Source: an uncultured bacterium (GTDB lineage: Bacteria > Bacillota_I > Bacilli_A > RFN20 > CAG-826). Taken from it: a DNA stretch of 64,000 nucleotides. Below are positions 61,683 to 64,000 of the stretch, piece by piece. The notes beneath the pieces were generated by a model. It ran no database searches. It saw only the letters and a program-made list of their open reading frames with translations, and was not told the DNA's origin. The position numbers were made by a program, and so were the translations under genes. Numbering within the stretch: the first letter of the stretch is position 1; every line of letters starts with the position of its first letter. The DNA is taken from contig CASEKC010000004.1 of the NCBI GenBank assembly GCA_949288485.1, positions 1 to 64,000 on the forward strand, in the 5' to 3' direction.

Positions 61683-64000
61683 ATGGCAAAACAATATGTT
61701 TACCTTTTTAAAGATGCACATGGCTTAGGTAAAGAACTCTTAGGCGGAAAAGGTGCAGGTCTTGCTGAAATGACCCACATTGGAGTACCAATTCCACAAG
61801 GTTTTACAATTACAACTGAAGCTTGTACTCTTTATTATCAAAGTAACAAAACAATGCCTGATTACTTAATTGCTCAAATCGATGAAGGAATTAGAGATGT
61901 TGAAAAAGAATCAGGAAAATCATTCGGTGGAATCGATCCAACAAAAATGCCTTTACTTGTCTCAGTCCGTTCAGGTGCTAGAGTTTCAATGCCAGGTATG
62001 ATGGATACAATCTTAAACTTAGGTTTAAATGATGCTTCTGTCGAATTATTAGCAAAAGCTAGCGGTAACGAAAGATTTGCTTACGATTCATATCGTAGAT
62101 TTATCTTAATGTTCACAAACATTGCTAAAGGTCATCCAAGAACTAACATGGATAAAATGTTAGAAGAATTAAAAGAAACTAAAGGTTATAAACTTGATAG
62201 TGATGTCCCAGCTGAAGATTTAAAAGAATTAGTTAAAAAATATAAAGAATATTATCACAACACATTCGGTGAAGACTTCCCAAGTGATCCATACGTTCAA
62301 TTACACGAAGCAGTTACAGCTGTCTTTAGATCATGGGATAACGATAGAGCAAATGTTTACCGTAAGATGAATGGTATTCCTTATGAATGGGGTACAGCAG
62401 TTAACGTCCAATCAATGGTTTTTGGTAACTTAAATGACAATTCCGGTACAGGTGTTGCTTTCTCAAGAGACCCATCAACAGGTAAAAAAGAAATCTATGC
62501 TGAATACTTACCATGCGCTCAAGGTGAAGACGTTGTCGCAGGTATTAGAACACCAATGCATATCGATGAATTAAAGAGAAGAATGCCAGATGTTTATGAA
62601 CAATTCGCAACAACAATTAAACAAATGGAAGCTCATTATAAAGATATGCAAGATATGGAATACACCGTTGAAAACGGAAAACTCTATTTCTTACAAACAA
62701 GAAATGGTAAGAGAACAGCTCAAGCTTCATTACAAATCGCTTTCGATTTATTAGACGAAGGTGTTATTGATGAAGAAACAGCAGTTTGCAGAATCGAACC
62801 ACAATTATTAGATTCTCTCTTACACCCAACATTCGATAAAGATGATTTAAAAGCTCATACAGCAATCGCTTCTGGTAACCCAGCTTCTCCAGGTGCAGGT
62901 GTCGGTAAAATTGCTTTCGATGCTAAAGAAGCAGAAGAAAGACATGCAAATGGTGAAAAAATTGTCTTAGTTAGAGCTGAAACATCTCCAGAAGATATCG
63001 AAGGTATGGTCGCTGCAGAAGGTATCTTAACTATGAGAGGCGGTATGACTTCTCACGCAGCTGTCGTTGCTAGAGGTATGGGTAAATGCTGTATTACTGG
63101 TTGTAGCGCAGCTATCGTTGATGAAGAAGCTAGAACTCTTACAATCAATGGTAAAGTTTATACAGATAAAGATACGATCTCACTCAACGGTTCAACAGGT
63201 GATGTCTATGAAGGTGCACTTAAACTCGTCGAAGCTGATACATCATCAGGTAACTTCGGTAGATTAATGACCTTAGCTAACAAATATAAGAGATTATCAA
63301 TCAGAACAAATGCTGATACTCCACGTGATGCTATCCAAGCAGCTAAATTCGGAGCTGAAGGTATTGGCCTTTGTAGAACAGAACATATGTTCTTTGATAA
63401 AGATAGAATCTTCCATATGAGAAAAATGATTCTTTCTGATACAGTCGAAGAAAGAGAAGCAGCTTTAGCAGAACTTCTTCCATATCAAAGAAATGACTTC
63501 TATGGATTATATATGTCCATGAAAGATTTAGATGAAATCAATGTTAACATCAGATTACTTGACCCACCTCTCCACGAATTCTTACCTCAAGAAGAAGATA
63601 AGATTCAAGAATTAGCAACAGCTTTAAATAAGAGCGTTCAAGAAATCAAAGATAGAATCGCTTACTTACATGAATTCAACCCAATGATGGGCCACAGAGG
63701 ATGTAGATTAGACGTTTCTTATCCAGAAATTGGTAGAATGCAAGCAAGAGCTATTATGGAAGCAGCTATCCAAGCTAGTAAAGAATTAAAACGTGATATC
63801 CAACCAGAAATCATGATTCCATTAACTCTTGATCTTAAAGAATTCAAATTCGTTAAGAAAATTATTTGTGATGAAGCTGATAAAGTATTAGCAGAACACA
63901 ATTCTCACTTACATTACCATGTTGGTACAATGATTGAAATTCCACGTGCTGCTTTACTCTCAAGTGAAATCGCAAGTGAAGCTGAATTCTATTCATTCGG
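61683..64000 (+). CDS. ppdK: Pyruvate, phosphate dikinase (partial)
   Basis: 772 codons are present and the gene runs off the window; about 100 residues are missing at the C-terminus, including the pyruvate-site Cys. VYLFKDAHGLGKELLGGKG opens the ATP-grasp domain; the phosphorylatable His458 lies in GGMTSHAAVVARGMG, after the PEP-utilising domain start; then the TIM-barrel part with GLCRTEHMF and DPPLHEFLP. It interconverts PEP and pyruvate with ATP/AMP and PPi/Pi. Codons include many more C-ending ones (ttc, atc, gtc) than neighbouring genes, a sign of high expression. Strong ribosome-binding site. Confidence 0.96.
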   Translation, partial: MAKQYVYLFKDAHGLGKELLGGKGAGLAEMTHIGVPIPQGFTITTEACTLYYQSNKTMPDYLIAQIDEGIRDVEKESGKSFGGIDPTKMPLLVSVRSGARVSMPGMMDTILNLGLNDASVELLAKASGNERFAYDSYRRFILMFTNIAKGHPRTNMDKMLEELKETKGYKLDSDVPAEDLKELVKKYKEYYHNTFGEDFPSDPYVQLHEAVTAVFRSWDNDRANVYRKMNGIPYEWGTAVNVQSMVFGNLNDNSGTGVAFSRDPSTGKKEIYAEYLPCAQGEDVVAGIRTPMHIDELKRRMPDVYEQFATTIKQMEAHYKDMQDMEYTVENGKLYFLQTRNGKRTAQASLQIAFDLLDEGVIDEETAVCRIEPQLLDSLLHPTFDKDDLKAHTAIASGNPASPGAGVGKIAFDAKEAEERHANGEKIVLVRAETSPEDIEGMVAAEGILTMRGGMTSHAAVVARGMGKCCITGCSAAIVDEEARTLTINGKVYTDKDTISLNGSTGDVYEGALKLVEADTSSGNFGRLMTLANKYKRLSIRTNADTPRDAIQAAKFGAEGIGLCRTEHMFFDKDRIFHMRKMILSDTVEEREAALAELLPYQRNDFYGLYMSMKDLDEINVNIRLLDPPLHEFLPQEEDKIQELATALNKSVQEIKDRIAYLHEFNPMMGHRGCRLDVSYPEIGRMQARAIMEAAIQASKELKRDIQPEIMIPLTLDLKEFKFVKKIICDEADKVLAEHNSHLHYHVGTMIEIPRAALLSSEIASEAEFYSF

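Noticed and set aside
63067-63267. Separate small gene inside ppdK
   Set aside because: It is a shifted frame within the strongly conserved phospho-His and TIM-barrel part of ppdK.

Overview
The window is very AT-rich and gene-dense. Intact full-length housekeeping genes (lysS, ftsH, mfd, pth) use TGG for Trp, and the stops I checked in intact genes are TAA, so the standard code applies and this is not a Mycoplasma/Spiroplasma-type code. The order pth-mfd-rqcP-tilS-ftsH-dus-lysS is the classic Firmicutes block. Reduced NAD synthesis (salvage only), many lipoproteins, sugar-type ABC importers with enlarged ATPases, and pyruvate phosphate dikinase together suggest a low-GC Bacilli/Mollicutes-like bacterium, probably an uncultured, host-associated, auxotrophic lineage. 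That placement is inference.

Layout: 1-6900 is an accessory segment. It has IS-end-like repeats, a roughly 0.6-kb direct duplication flanking a C39-like exported peptidase (one duplicate intact lipoprotein gene, one decayed), two AAA/DUF4143 ATPases, a PRiA4-type protein and a frameshifted Phd/YefM antitoxin. 6916-23357 (all minus strand) holds two complete CUT1-type ABC importers, each ordered ATPase-permease-permease-binding lipoprotein. Between them lie three surface lipoproteins: a thermonuclease with OB-folds, a multi-OB/Ig protein and a 5'-nucleotidase. I read this as a candidate extracellular nucleic-acid degradation and uptake locus. Both ATPases carry large, different insertions, one containing a four-cysteine zinc ribbon. 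23478-30332 (minus) is a SIR2-like protein gene followed by five consecutive, highly divergent RDD-family membrane proteins, each with a 150-210 residue insertion between its first two membrane helices. I do not recognise this arrangement and consider it the most likely undescribed system here.

30468-31436 is an alpha/beta hydrolase. 31588-37772 contains a flavodoxin-like reductase, an NAD salvage operon (pncB-nadD-nadE), a lipoprotein with two thioredoxin folds and a GNAT protein. 37852-40495 (plus) has an iron-dependent alcohol dehydrogenase fused to a membrane/PH-like N-terminus, followed by a DUF2804 protein. 40535-43682 (minus) is a nudF-led operon with an ABC-2 transporter. 43919-44827 is trxB. 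44862-55081 (minus) is the conserved translation/repair block. 55313-59930 (plus) is a TetR regulator with a heterodimeric ABC exporter. 60007-61572 (minus) is an FGGY kinase, divergent from ppdK, which runs off the right end.

No rRNA, tRNA or CRISPR array was recognised. Several single genes lack a Shine-Dalgarno sequence and have a -10-like hexamer 6-8 bases before the start codon, suggesting leaderless transcripts.
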